Source: Boseongicola sp.
GTDB lineage: Bacteria > Pseudomonadota > Alphaproteobacteria > Rhodobacterales > Rhodobacteraceae
DNA: 64,000 bases
NCBI GenBank assembly: GCA_014075275.1
Contig: CP046179.1
Span: 2,799,932 to 2,863,931, forward strand
Direction: 5' to 3'
Below the pieces are notes generated by a model that saw only the letters and a list, made by a program, of their open reading frames with translations, made no database searches and was not told the origin of the DNA. The translations under genes were made by a program, and so were the position numbers. This document shows, one piece after another, positions 26,569-35,210 of the stretch. Every line of letters starts with the position of its first letter. Positions within the stretch are counted from its first letter, which is position 1.

Positions 26569-26879
26569 TGCGTATCTCAACTTTCTTAACTGCCTCCGCC
26601 ATGGCTTTGATCGTCGGTTCAGGTTCTGGTTTCGCCGGCGAACAGGCAGCCCAGCCCACACTGGGCGGACCGGTCGTTCTTTCGGATTCTGAGATGGATC
26701 TTGTAGTTGCCGGCGACTCGCTCGGGGTGCCGTCGACGACCGTGTCAGATATCCCCGATGTTATACATGACACTTGGTCGAGCTTAGCTGATAACGAAAT
26801 CGGGAATTTTTATAACCAAGGGACTGCAAGTTCCCCTGCACCGTTTCACATTGGAATCCCGACCGCCGTCGACAATTAG
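26569..26879 (+). CDS. Small exported protein with a leader-like LSDSEMDLVVAG motif
   Basis: The ATG at 26569 follows GGGAG at a normal distance; the longer frame upstream has no such site. The 103-residue product has a signal peptide (MRISTFLTASAMALIVGSGSGFA). A conserved-looking LSDSEMDLVVAG segment follows at residues 38-49, and then a Ser/Thr/Asn/Pro-rich low-complexity tail with no cysteine. The L-x-x-x-E-(M/L)-D-x-V-x-(A/G)-G pattern resembles leader motifs cut by C39 peptidases after the Gly, and a C39 peptidase gene lies 391 bases downstream on the same strand. I infer that it is a substrate of that peptidase. No family is recognised. Confidence 0.6.
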
Positions 26880-27270
26880 TCATTCATTTTTTCGTATGTC
26901 CCAACTATGTCGACCTGCCCGCATATCATTAACGCGGCGGTATTCTAGTGATGTTTTTTGTTTTTCGCTGATACTTGCCGTGCCCTCAATCTTAATTGGG
27001 CATGGCTGGCTAACCACTACGGGGGGTTGGCGAGCATCGTGCGAAGAATGTCGGATGACCGTCCACGCCGTTGACCCATCCGACCCAACGCCGAACATAC
27101 ATACCCAACCGGGAGGGGTCTGACGGCTCCTTCCGGTCCTGCTCATAAAGCCGGGCCGCACGCGCCCTCGTGAGAGTCCGAATTACCACAATGCCGACCT
27201 ATCGTTGCCCCGGTGCTTGCCGTTGCAACGTGGAACTGAGAGTCAGCGGCGAAAGGGTTAGGGACCTGAT
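26880..27270. other. Spacer between the small exported protein and the C39 peptidase gene
   Basis: No supported gene. An inverted repeat GTCGGATG/CATCCGAC (27050-27057 and 27077-27084) with a 19-base loop is present without a T-run. A 30-codon frame at 27191-27283 (MPTYRCPGACRCN) overlaps the start of the peptidase gene in another frame and has no good ribosome site. Confidence 0.4.
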
Positions 27271-27813
27271 TTGCGTTCGGTGAAAGTTCTATCAGCAGGT
27301 CTTATCCTCGCGGCAGCAACGGGCCTGCACTCGCTTCAAGTCAGCGCTGGCACGCTCTCGCTGAAGGAAATCCGCGAGGCGGGCGTCATCATCCAGAAGT
27401 GGGACACGAGCTGCGGGGCCGCTGCCATGGCGACCGTCTTTACCTATACCTTCAACGATCCGGTTTCCGAGCGTGAGGTGGTCAACGGGCTGTTGCGTCA
27501 GACCGAACCCCTGAAGGTGCGCCACCGGGGCGGATTCTCGCTCCTCGACATGAAGCGCTACGCAGCAGAGCGCGGCTACCGCGCCATTGGCTTCAAGGGG
27601 ATGCGCTTCGAGGATATCCGCTACCTGGATGCCCCAATCGTGCCGGTGCAGATCCACGGCTACAACCACTACGTGGTCTACAAGGGGCTGACACCCGACG
27701 GGAAAGTCCATGTGGCCGACCCGGCCTATGGCAACCGCAATCTCAGCCGCGAGCGGTTTGAAAACGCCTGGATCGAAGGCATCGCCTTCGTGATGTTGAG
27801 GGGAAAGAAATGA
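27271..27813 (+). CDS. Periplasmic C39-family peptidase (FapD-like)
   Basis: The 180-residue protein starts at a TTG preceded by AGGGA six bases upstream. It has a signal peptide (to about residue 26) and a stand-alone C39 papain-like domain: Gln42, catalytic Cys48 in DTSCGAAAMA, His133 in GYNHYVVYKG and Asp150 in VADPAYGN, all present. It lacks the transmembrane and ATPase parts of bacteriocin exporters, as does FapD of the Pseudomonas Fap amyloid system. Its stop overlaps the start of the barrel gene (ATGA), so peptidase and pore are made together. The codon usage is richer in GC than the flanking region. It probably trims an exported precursor in the periplasm. Confidence 0.85.
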   Translation: MRSVKVLSAGLILAAATGLHSLQVSAGTLSLKEIREAGVIIQKWDTSCGAAAMATVFTYTFNDPVSEREVVNGLLRQTEPLKVRHRGGFSLLDMKRYAAERGYRAIGFKGMRFEDIRYLDAPIVPVQIHGYNHYVVYKGLTPDGKVHVADPAYGNRNLSRERFENAWIEGIAFVMLRGKK

Positions 27814-28796
27814 GATATGTGTTCGTACTCGCGCTACTGTTGCTGCCCGCTTGGCCTGCCTCGTCGCAGACGGTCGAGGAGTTGAAGGCCCAACTCGCGG
27901 CCCAGAAGCTGATCAATGAACTCTTGAAACAGCGCGTCGAGACGCTGGAGGCCGAACTGGTGGGCCGCGAGATCGCACCGCCGCCAAGGGCCGAGGCGCC
28001 CGCGCCCGAGATCGGCGCCGAAGACCCGGAGGGCGACCGGGCGCTGGAGCGGGCCCTGGTGCGGCGTGGCAATGCCGTTCTGTCGCCTTACACGGTCGAG
28101 GTGACGCCGAGCCTGTCGTGGAGCCATTCGGGCCGTGATGCGCTGAGCTCGACCCGCGACACCTATGCGGCTGGCCTTGATGCCCGGGTTGGATTGCCCG
28201 GGGGGTGGATGCTTGGTGCCAGCGTGCCCCTGCTCCACCGCGACATTGACGGGACCGGCGACAACACCGGGCTCGGCGACATCTCGGTGACGGCCTGGAA
28301 ATCCTTCTGGCCGCAGGACGGCACCTGGCCGTCGCTGGTCGGCAGCATCCGCTACGGCGCCCCGACCGGTGAGGACTTCTCTGAGGATGACGTGCCACTA
28401 GGGTCCGGCTTTCACCGGGTCACCGGGCGGCTCTCGGCGGTCAAGACGATCGACCCGATCGCGTTCTTCGGAGATGTCTCCTACACCCATTTCCTCGGCG
28501 AAACGATCTCCGGTGTCGATGTGGATCGCAGCGGCGTGATCGGGTTCGGCTTCGGCGCAAACCTGGCAGTGACGCCTGACATCTCTCTGAGCGCGGGTTT
28601 CGACTTTGCCTTCGAGGATGAAATCGAACTGAACGGCTCCAAGATCGACGGCACGGCCACCACGTTCGGGCTATTCGAACTGGGCGCTGACTTTGTCCTG
28701 ACGCGGGACATCTTCCTCAACCTTTCTGCGGGGGTCGGCATCACCGACGACAGCCCCGACGTTATTCTGGGGGCCTCGCTCCCGATAAGGTTTTAA
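27810..28796 (+). CDS. Outer-membrane beta-barrel with N-terminal coiled coil (FapF-like)
   Basis: The 328-residue protein has a signal peptide (MRYVFVLALLLLPAWPASSQ) and a coiled-coil helix at about residues 21-51 (TVEELKAQLAAQ, then LLKQRVETLEAEL). A Pro/Ala-rich linker follows (about 55-75), and then about twelve alternating amphipathic strands to a C-terminal Phe (LGASLPIRF), the usual outer-membrane insertion signal. Coiled coil, linker and barrel in this order, coupled to a C39 peptidase, is the arrangement known for FapF, the trimeric pore that exports Fap amyloid subunits. Sequence identity to FapF was not tested. Other barrels of the transporter/phenol-degradation type look similar, so the Fap link is an inference from architecture and context. 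Confidence 0.8.
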   Translation: MRYVFVLALLLLPAWPASSQTVEELKAQLAAQKLINELLKQRVETLEAELVGREIAPPPRAEAPAPEIGAEDPEGDRALERALVRRGNAVLSPYTVEVTPSLSWSHSGRDALSSTRDTYAAGLDARVGLPGGWMLGASVPLLHRDIDGTGDNTGLGDISVTAWKSFWPQDGTWPSLVGSIRYGAPTGEDFSEDDVPLGSGFHRVTGRLSAVKTIDPIAFFGDVSYTHFLGETISGVDVDRSGVIGFGFGANLAVTPDISLSAGFDFAFEDEIELNGSKIDGTATTFGLFELGADFVLTRDIFLNLSAGVGITDDSPDVILGASLPIRF

Positions 28797-29255
28797 GGTT
28801 CCGTTTCGATCGACCTCGGCGGGCTGTTTGGTGCACCCTGCATGTCTATTCTTGACACATTTCGGAAATAACCTCAAAGGCGGGAATCGCGACTAAACCG
28901 GACCTTGGAAATCTTTCGCGAACGGCAGCTTCGTCCGCAAAGCCGCCATCGGTTCATCACGCAGCATAGGTCACTTCGGGCTCGTTCCTGCCGTTCGCTG
29001 CGGTTTGGCTCAAGGACCGCAATGCGGGACTTAGTTGTCATTTGTCATATCTGGCCCAACGGCGGTTAACAGTCCTAAGCGGACATGCCCATTTAGAGCA
29101 AAGGATACTAACCGGACCTTCAATACGGGCGCAGCTGCGCCAACTGCAACATCAGAAGCTGTCATTTGAGCCGGTTGCCATGCACTTAAGAGCTGCTTCC
29201 TATGAATTCTAACCACTTGGTTCTGTCCCAAGGCTCCATCGCATAAATCGCACAC
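28797..29255. other. Spacer with a possible dispersed repeat
   Basis: No gene is supported. Between about 28910 and 29030 there is a GC-rich inverted-repeat stretch: GCGAACGGCAG at 28918-28928 and its complement CTGCCGTTCGC about 80 bases later. I recall similar fragments as common intergenic repeats in this bacterial group. CGAACGGCAGCTT here is also found at 26233. Confidence 0.4.
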
Positions 29256-30251
29256 TCAGCTTATCGTTGCCTGTATTTTTAAGCTCCCTTTAGGCGGGCT
29301 GGACAACAGAATATTGGAGACACCTTCCAAAGGCATGCGATGCGACACGACGCGGCTGATATCCGGACCGAAAGCGGCGATCGTTTCGAGTGCTTGCGGG
29401 ATGTTGTGGTTCAACGAATGAGAGCCGGCGAATGTCAATTGACGGCGGAACACCTCGAATGGGGACACTTCGATGCGTGCGTCAGATGGGCAGACGCCGA
29501 AGAACAGGCCTTTCGCGCCGTTGGCCATGTAGTTTGCCAGATTGCCCGCGACCGCAGGAACGCCGGTAGCATCCACGACCAGATCAACCCCGTAGTGCAA
29601 GGCCGCCAATTCAGAGGATCCGGAAGCCACGATTTCAAAACCAAAACTTGCCGCCAGTTCCAGTCGAGCATCATCAATATCGGTGAACACAATGTCAGGC
29701 ACATTGTGGGCGCTCAACGCCATGGCCAACAGTAAGCCCATCGGACCGGCTCCGAAAATCAGTGCATTGTCCGTTATTGAGGAACGCACGGCATCAAGCC
29801 CGTTTAGGACGCATCCCATCGGTTCGCACAAGGCGGCTATGCTGAAGTCTATGTCGCCGATCCGGTGAAGCGCGGATGCTTTGACCCGACTGAACTCGGC
29901 AAAGCCTCCGCTTTCGGTTACGCCATACGCGCCGAGGGAGTCGCACAAATGGGCCCAGCCGCGTAGGCAGGCGCGGCACGTTCCACATTCGAGGTTTGGG
30001 TCAACAACGACCCGGTCCCCAACGGTAAGACCTGTGACGCCGGGCCCGACATCAGCCACCACACCAGCGTATTCGTGACCCGGAACCACAGGAAATGCTG
30101 ACGTTCCGTAATTGGCCTTCAGCACTTCGAAATCTGTGTGGCAGAGTCCGCTTGCCTTGACTGCGATCACCACTTCGCCGTTGCCCGCAACGGGATCGGG
30201 AAGGCTTGCGCAGGTGACTTCACCACGAGCGGGAAAAATTATTGCTTTCAT
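29256..30251 (-). CDS. Zinc-dependent alcohol/polyol dehydrogenase
   Basis: The 331-residue medium-chain dehydrogenase has catalytic-zinc motifs GLCHTDFE and GHEYAGVV, the structural zinc cluster CGTCRACLRGWAHLC and the NAD loop IFGAGPMGLLLAMALS. It lies at the 3' end of a polyol catabolic cluster, about 260 bases after the KbaZ-family gene on the same strand. Such enzymes oxidise polyols to keto-sugars (arabitol, sorbitol, galactitol types). It could act on a second polyol entering the same pathway. Confidence 0.87.
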   Translation of the reverse strand: MKAIIFPARGEVTCASLPDPVAGNGEVVIAVKASGLCHTDFEVLKANYGTSAFPVVPGHEYAGVVADVGPGVTGLTVGDRVVVDPNLECGTCRACLRGWAHLCDSLGAYGVTESGGFAEFSRVKASALHRIGDIDFSIAALCEPMGCVLNGLDAVRSSITDNALIFGAGPMGLLLAMALSAHNVPDIVFTDIDDARLELAASFGFEIVASGSSELAALHYGVDLVVDATGVPAVAGNLANYMANGAKGLFFGVCPSDARIEVSPFEVFRRQLTFAGSHSLNHNIPQALETIAAFGPDISRVVSHRMPLEGVSNILLSSPPKGSLKIQATIS

Positions 30252-30511
30252 AGCCGCGTCCTTTTCAGTGATAACCGTACAAATACTTGTTCAAAGAAGC
30301 GCTCAAACCATCCGCCCAAATTATCTGCAACCAGCCCTCAAAGGCATCAGCGAAACGCGGTTCATCGATTAGATTTCCGCATAATTTGTGTTGTCCCAGC
30401 CACGCGCAGGGTTGGTCGCTGGCGGCTTTCGCAACTTTGATCAGGGCGAGCGGTCATAGCTTGGGCATAGGATCGGATCAGGCAGGTCGCGCAGTGTGGC
30501 GTTGGATAATT

Positions 30512-31795
30512 TCATCGCGTGGGTTTTCGGTCTGACGATGGCGGGCAGCCAAAGCCACATGCCGCGTAGTATCTTGAAACCGCTTTGCACACATGAGTGT
30601 CCAGAAGCGTGCGGATGTCGCCGGAGGTTTCGTCAAATTCAAGTCCGCCGAAGGCCTGCGTTACAAGCCCATTGGGGACGTCTGCTGCGACGAGATTGTT
30701 GAGAAGCAGGTCAACGGCGTCGCGCACGGGCGCTTCTTGCCAAAAATAACGAATCCGATCACTAAAGCTGAAATGGCGTTGCAACGCGATGTCCGTTGGT
30801 GTTCCAGCATAGTAGCCGTCCCAGTGCGCGGGCGCATTGTCCATTGCTTCGTCGAGCACGCCGATGATCCCAGATACCGTCTTTGGACAAACCCTATCTT
30901 CGATTGCAGCCAATGCAAAAACCGCCTCGCGAAACCGGAAAGTCAGTTCCGGTCCGACCTTGAGGAAGAAGACGTGACGCTCGACAAGTTGGGCGAGGCT
31001 GGATGTAGGCTGATAATCAGTTGAATGACCTTCGAAGGTCAAACGCGGGTGCCGGTTAATCGCTGCGACAAGATCAACTGCCGCGGCAGGATCGAACTGA
31101 CGAACAGAGCTGTGGCTGAAATCTACCCCGGGCTGCGTCACAACTGAGACGACGCGCTCCCACGCACCTTCTAAGCCTTCTTTGCGGAAGGCGGATTCAT
31201 GCGTTTGGATGGTTTCATCCAACCGTTCTGGTGTCGTGATTTGGAGATCCTGCATATCGTCGGTCTCGCCCCCAGGTACGGGAACTTCGGATCCGATAAC
31301 GTAGATCAATTTTGACGGATCTGGCGCATAGTCTTCCGCAATTCTGCACAGGCGTGCAGCTCTTTCCGCGATGTCCGAAAAGCTCGGGCGCGGTTCGCCG
31401 CCGCAGGCCATACTTGCGTCTAGATGTATCTTCTGAAAACCCGCTTCGACATAGCTGCGCACCAACGTCTCGGCTTTGCGCATCGCAGCGGCGACCGGTT
31501 CATCACGCCAGGGGTTCGGGCCAAGGTGATCGCCACCCAAAAGCAATTGATCCGTCTCGACCCCAGCATGGCTTGCCAACCGCGCGATCCAAGACGCAAA
31601 GTCGGCGGGTTTCATGCCGGTATATCCACCTTTATGATTGACTTGATTACAGGTGGCCTCAATCAGAACGGGCAGGTCATTTTCGGCCACGAAACCGAGC
31701 GTCGCCTCCAAGACGTGCTGATTTGCGGTGCAGAAACTCGGCAAGCCGATACTCTCTCCGTTCTTATTGCGTTCAATAAGCCCGTGGACATTCAT
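30512..31795 (-). CDS. KbaZ/GatZ-family protein (tagatose-6-phosphate 4-epimerase or aldolase subunit)
   Basis: I start the protein at the ATG at 31795, four bases after the kinase stop; the longer frame upstream overlaps the kinase gene. The 427-residue product has family hallmarks: GLPSFCTANQHVLEA, EATCNQVNHKGGYTGM, LLGGDHLGPNPW, KIHLDASMACGG, EVPVPGG and FLKVGPELTFRFREA. In enterobacteria this family was named as the non-catalytic subunit of tagatose-bisphosphate aldolase. In Agrobacterium a member beside a tagatose kinase was shown to be D-tagatose 6-phosphate 4-epimerase. With a PfkB kinase just upstream and no GatY/KbaY aldolase in the cluster, I favour the epimerase, giving fructose 6-phosphate. 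Confidence 0.85.
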   Translation of the reverse strand: MNVHGLIERNKNGESIGLPSFCTANQHVLEATLGFVAENDLPVLIEATCNQVNHKGGYTGMKPADFASWIARLASHAGVETDQLLLGGDHLGPNPWRDEPVAAAMRKAETLVRSYVEAGFQKIHLDASMACGGEPRPSFSDIAERAARLCRIAEDYAPDPSKLIYVIGSEVPVPGGETDDMQDLQITTPERLDETIQTHESAFRKEGLEGAWERVVSVVTQPGVDFSHSSVRQFDPAAAVDLVAAINRHPRLTFEGHSTDYQPTSSLAQLVERHVFFLKVGPELTFRFREAVFALAAIEDRVCPKTVSGIIGVLDEAMDNAPAHWDGYYAGTPTDIALQRHFSFSDRIRYFWQEAPVRDAVDLLLNNLVAADVPNGLVTQAFGGLEFDETSGDIRTLLDTHVCKAVSRYYAACGFGCPPSSDRKPTR

Positions 31796-31799
31796 GCGC

Positions 31800-32762
31800 T
31801 CAACCCCCGGCGATGTTTCGTTGGTCTTCGTGTTCTTTGACGAAACGAACAAGCGTCTCAAGGCTCGACGCGCCTTCCATAGGACCACGATGTTGAACGG
31901 CACAAGCACCGGCGGCTGAGGCAAGGGAAACGGCTTTGTCGATGTCCAACCCTTGAAGCCAAAGCGCAATGAACGCGCCGCCAAAACAATCACCTGCGCC
32001 GGTTGGGTCGATTTCAGTCACCGAGTAAGCGGGGACGAAACGGTCGCCGCTCGCGTCGTAAATGCGGACGCCGCCCGACCCCATTTTGTGAACAACATAT
32101 TCAATCCCAAGCGCCAGAAGCTCTTTCGCGGCAATCGCTGGATCGGTCGCGTCGGTGAGGAGCGTTAGTTCTTCTCCGCTTGGAAGGAACACATCCGTTA
32201 GGGACAGGACATCGGCCATGGCGTCCCGTAGTCCGGGCGCGCTCAAAATTTCCTTTCTCAAGTTTGGATCGAAGGAAATTGTCCCGCCACTGGTTTTGAC
32301 TCTGCGGGCGGCCTCAAGGTTCAGCGCCACAAATTCGGGGCTGGATAGCGAAGACCCCATGACGTGGAGGTGATCTGCGGCATCGAGAACTTGTGCCACT
32401 TCGGGCGTTCTTGGGATCGTCCCGCAAGCACTGTGTTTTATGTTGTAAACAAAATCGCGGGACCCATCCGCATGATACCGCACAAAGGCGCTGCCTGTGG
32501 GGCGATCCGGGTCAATTAAGACCCCCGATATGTCCACGCCATCCATAGAAAGCCGGTTGAGATTGATTATTCCAAAGTCATCATCTCCAACTGCCGAGAC
32601 AATGGCGCAAGGCTGACCGAGCCGTGCGACTTGATCGATGAAAATTGCGGGTGCACCGGACGGGAAAGGGCCGGTAAGCCCAATTGCTTCAAGAAAACCA
32701 TCACCGATGCTGTCGGCCATGATTTCAACCAGAACTTCGCCAATAACCACGACTTTCTTCAT
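31800..32762 (-). CDS. PfkB-family sugar kinase (tagatose kinase-like)
   Basis: The 320-residue kinase has the ribokinase-family opening VVVIGEVLVEIMAD, the SGAPAIFIDQVARLG substrate region, and the C-terminal signature DPTGAGDCFGGAF with the catalytic Asp. It lies immediately before a KbaZ-family gene and after SDR polyol dehydrogenases. From that context it likely phosphorylates a keto-hexose such as tagatose at C6. A 2-keto-3-deoxygluconate or fructose kinase role is possible on sequence alone. Confidence 0.87.
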   Translation of the reverse strand: MKKVVVIGEVLVEIMADSIGDGFLEAIGLTGPFPSGAPAIFIDQVARLGQPCAIVSAVGDDDFGIINLNRLSMDGVDISGVLIDPDRPTGSAFVRYHADGSRDFVYNIKHSACGTIPRTPEVAQVLDAADHLHVMGSSLSSPEFVALNLEAARRVKTSGGTISFDPNLRKEILSAPGLRDAMADVLSLTDVFLPSGEELTLLTDATDPAIAAKELLALGIEYVVHKMGSGGVRIYDASGDRFVPAYSVTEIDPTGAGDCFGGAFIALWLQGLDIDKAVSLASAAGACAVQHRGPMEGASSLETLVRFVKEHEDQRNIAGG

Positions 32763-32817
32763 GCGGTTTGCCTCTGGCAGGCACCCTTTGAAAATGCACG
32801 TCGCACGCGTGGGCCCG

Positions 32818-33600
32818 TCAGCTCATCCATTGGCCACCGTCTACGTTGTAGCACTGCGAGACGATGTAATTGGCATCATCTGAAGCGAGGAACACGGCCA
32901 TCCCGGTCAGGTCATCTGGTGTCGCGAAACGGCCATAAGGCACGCTTGCTGCGACCTCAGCTTTCTTCTGTCCAGGCTTCTTATTCTCCAACTTGGCGAA
33001 CATTGCATCAACATGCGTCCAGTGTTCGCCGTCAACGACGCCGGGGGCAATTGCGTTCACATTGATACCATGCCCGATGAGGTTCAGACCTGCGGATTGG
33101 GTCAGTGAAATCACGGCAGCTTTGGTCGAGCAGTAAACCGCCACAAGTGACTCGCCGCGCCGACCGGCCTGTGAAGCCATATTGATAATTTTCCCACCTT
33201 TACCGCGCGCAATCATGTGGCGGGCGACCGCCTGCATCGTAAACATCGTACCCGCAACATTCACAGCGTAGAGCCGGTCAAAACTGACGCGCGTGATGTC
33301 AGCGATTGGCGCCGCATCGAAAAGCGCTGCATTGTTGATGAGAATGTCGATACCGCCAAAGGCGCCCACAGCACCGGCTACGCAAGTGTCGATGCTACTC
33401 TGATCGGTCACATCAATGTGCAGCGCGATTGCTGCGTCACCGATTTTAGACGCTGTTTTCTGTGCAGCATCAAGATCAATATCGGTTATGGCGACGCGGG
33501 CGCCCTCCCGAACAAAGCGCTCAGCGAAGCCACGGCCAATGCCGCGCGCCGAGCCGGCAATGAGTGCGGTCTTTCCCTCAAGTCGTTGTGTGTTGGTCAT
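32818..33600 (-). CDS. smoS: Sorbitol/galactitol dehydrogenase, SDR type (SmoS-like)
   Basis: The 260-residue SDR matches, as I recall it, the Rhodobacter sphaeroides sorbitol dehydrogenase SmoS almost motif for motif: GKTALIAGSARGIGRGFAE, DIDLDAAQKTA, NNAALFDAAPI, KIINMASQAGRRGE, VYCSTKAAVISLTQSAGLN and NAIAPGVVDGEHW. The SmoS enzyme oxidises sorbitol to fructose and galactitol to tagatose with NAD. The catalytic Ser, Tyr and Lys are present. With the tagatose-type kinase next door, it gives a short route from a hexitol to central metabolism. Confidence 0.88.
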   Translation of the reverse strand: MTNTQRLEGKTALIAGSARGIGRGFAERFVREGARVAITDIDLDAAQKTASKIGDAAIALHIDVTDQSSIDTCVAGAVGAFGGIDILINNAALFDAAPIADITRVSFDRLYAVNVAGTMFTMQAVARHMIARGKGGKIINMASQAGRRGESLVAVYCSTKAAVISLTQSAGLNLIGHGINVNAIAPGVVDGEHWTHVDAMFAKLENKKPGQKKAEVAASVPYGRFATPDDLTGMAVFLASDDANYIVSQCYNVDGGQWMS

Positions 33601-33628
33601 TGGTTTTCAAATTCGTCCCTTGGGGGTG

Positions 33629-34408
33629 TTATCGCGTGGTGTATCCGCCGTCGATCACCAGAATGTCGCCGGTTATGTAGCTTGACGCAGAAGAGGCGAG
33701 GAAAAGCGCGGCCATCGCCACCTCTTCTGGTTGGCCGACACGCTGCATCGGTGTCATATCTCTCCAGATAGGGAACCACTCGGGGTTGTCGATGCCGCCT
33801 TGGGACATGTCAGTCTGAATGTAACCGGGTGCGAGGGCATTGACGCGAATATTGTCCAAGGCAAGTTCGCTGGCGAGACTCTTGGTCATCATGTGAACAG
33901 CAGCCTTCGAGCTGTTGTAGGCGACCTGGTTTTGCGGGATGTTCGAGGCGATGCCGGACATGGACCCGACATTGACAATTGCCCCGCCGCCCTGCGCCCG
34001 CATAGCTGGAATAGCTGCGCGACAGCAACGAAAGACCGCATCAACATTAAGCGACATCACACGCTGCCAATCCTCGTCCGAGAATTCTGCTGAATCACCG
34101 TGGATAGCGACGCCGGCATTATTGATGAGAATGTCTAGCCGTCCCGACTTTTCAAGGACATCGGCAATGATTGCCCCCGGTGCTCTAGGGTCGGTTAGGT
34201 CAGCGGCAATAAATGTGGCGTCGTATCCCAATGCGCTAAGCGTCCTTTCTACCTCTTCGCCGTCGTTGCGCGAGCAGATAAAAAGCCGTGCCCCGGCGTC
34301 TCCGAGTGCTCTGGCAGTGGCCAGGCCGATACCGCGGGTACCACCCGTGATAAGAGCAACTTTGCCATCAAGCTTGAAGCGGTTCAGTAAATTCTCGTTT
34401 TTCGGCAT
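33629..34408 (-). CDS. Polyol dehydrogenase, SDR family (GatDH-like)
   Basis: The 259-residue SDR has VALITGGTRGIGLATARALGDAG, NNAGVAIHGD, VNVGSMSGIAS, YNSSKAAVHMMTKSLA and NALAPGYIQTDM. It is similar in pattern to galactitol dehydrogenase of Rhodobacter and to the altritol/arabinitol dehydrogenases of rhizobia. It lies between two other SDRs, all facing the same way in one likely operon. The three presumably act on different hydroxyls or different polyols. The specific substrate is not resolved. Confidence 0.83.
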   Translation of the reverse strand: MPKNENLLNRFKLDGKVALITGGTRGIGLATARALGDAGARLFICSRNDGEEVERTLSALGYDATFIAADLTDPRAPGAIIADVLEKSGRLDILINNAGVAIHGDSAEFSDEDWQRVMSLNVDAVFRCCRAAIPAMRAQGGGAIVNVGSMSGIASNIPQNQVAYNSSKAAVHMMTKSLASELALDNIRVNALAPGYIQTDMSQGGIDNPEWFPIWRDMTPMQRVGQPEEVAMAALFLASSASSYITGDILVIDGGYTTR

Positions 34409-34463
34409 TTATATTCCAACTCTGTCCTAAAGTGTTCTTTGGCGTAGAACGGTTTCTGGTGGT

Positions 34464-35192
34464 TCAGATGTCGCATCCATGCGGCAAGATCGTCAGGTCG
34501 CGCACCACAACCCCTGGCGGGCGGGTCACCATAAACATCACTGCATCGGCGACCTCTTTGGGCCCCATCAGCGCCTTTGCGGCCAGCGCTTCATCCATTT
34601 TCGCTTTCGGCCAGTCATCAAGCAGCGGCGATATCACCGGGCCGGGCAAGACCGCCCCCATGCGAATATTGTGTTTGATCAACTGGCGTCTGGTCGCGTG
34701 CAAGAACGCTTGCACTGCATATTTCGAGGCAGTGTAGATTGGCTCCCACACAACTGGTGTCACGGCTGCAACTGAGCTTGTGAATATAATATCGCCGCGT
34801 TTCTGGGCAATCATATAAGGCAACACCGCGTGAACAGATCGGAACACAGCATTGGTGTTTAGATTAAGCACCTTGTCCCAGTCGTCGGGATCTCCGTCGG
34901 CAACGGCACCCCCGATGTACGCACCTGCATTGGCATGAAAAATGTCCACCCCCCCGACAAGGTCAAGAATTTTGGGCAGCATTGCCGTGACCACGGGGCC
35001 GTCAAGAAGATCGACAACCAGAGGATGCGCTTTGTCGCCTAGGTCTGCACAGACACGTGCCAGCCCCTCTTCTGATCGGTCGATCAGCACCACGTCAGCA
35101 CCTGCCGCGATCATTGTGCGTGCGCACTCCAATCCGATCCCAGAGGCGGCACCTGTAATCACGGCAGTTTTTCCAGAAAGCTGTTGGGTCAT
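34464..35192 (-). CDS. Ribitol 2-dehydrogenase-like SDR
   Basis: I favour the ATG at 35192, which has AAGGA eight bases upstream; an ATG nine bases earlier (35201) would have the ribosome site directly against it. The protein (242 residues) has [52 protein letters not shown] and [17 protein letters not shown]. The HANAG variant of the usual NNAG and the C-terminal RDLTILPHG are what I associate with rhizobial ribitol dehydrogenases. It would oxidise ribitol or a related polyol to a 2-ketose. Confidence 0.83.
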   Translation of the reverse strand: MTQQLSGKTAVITGAASGIGLECARTMIAAGADVVLIDRSEEGLARVCADLGDKAHPLVVDLLDGPVVTAMLPKILDLVGGVDIFHANAGAYIGGAVADGDPDDWDKVLNLNTNAVFRSVHAVLPYMIAQKRGDIIFTSSVAAVTPVVWEPIYTASKYAVQAFLHATRRQLIKHNIRMGAVLPGPVISPLLDDWPKAKMDEALAAKALMGPKEVADAVMFMVTRPPGVVVRDLTILPHGCDI

Positions 35193-35210
35193 GGTGCTCA
35201 TCCTTTGGTA

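Noticed and set aside
26851..27123. 90-codon frame downstream of the small exported protein
   Set aside because: It begins inside the previous gene in another frame and lacks a start signal, despite one hydrophobic stretch.
27191..27283. 30-codon Cys-rich frame (MPTYRCPGACRCN) before the C39 peptidase
   Set aside because: It overlaps the peptidase start and has no convincing ribosome site; it could be a leader peptide but nothing supports this.
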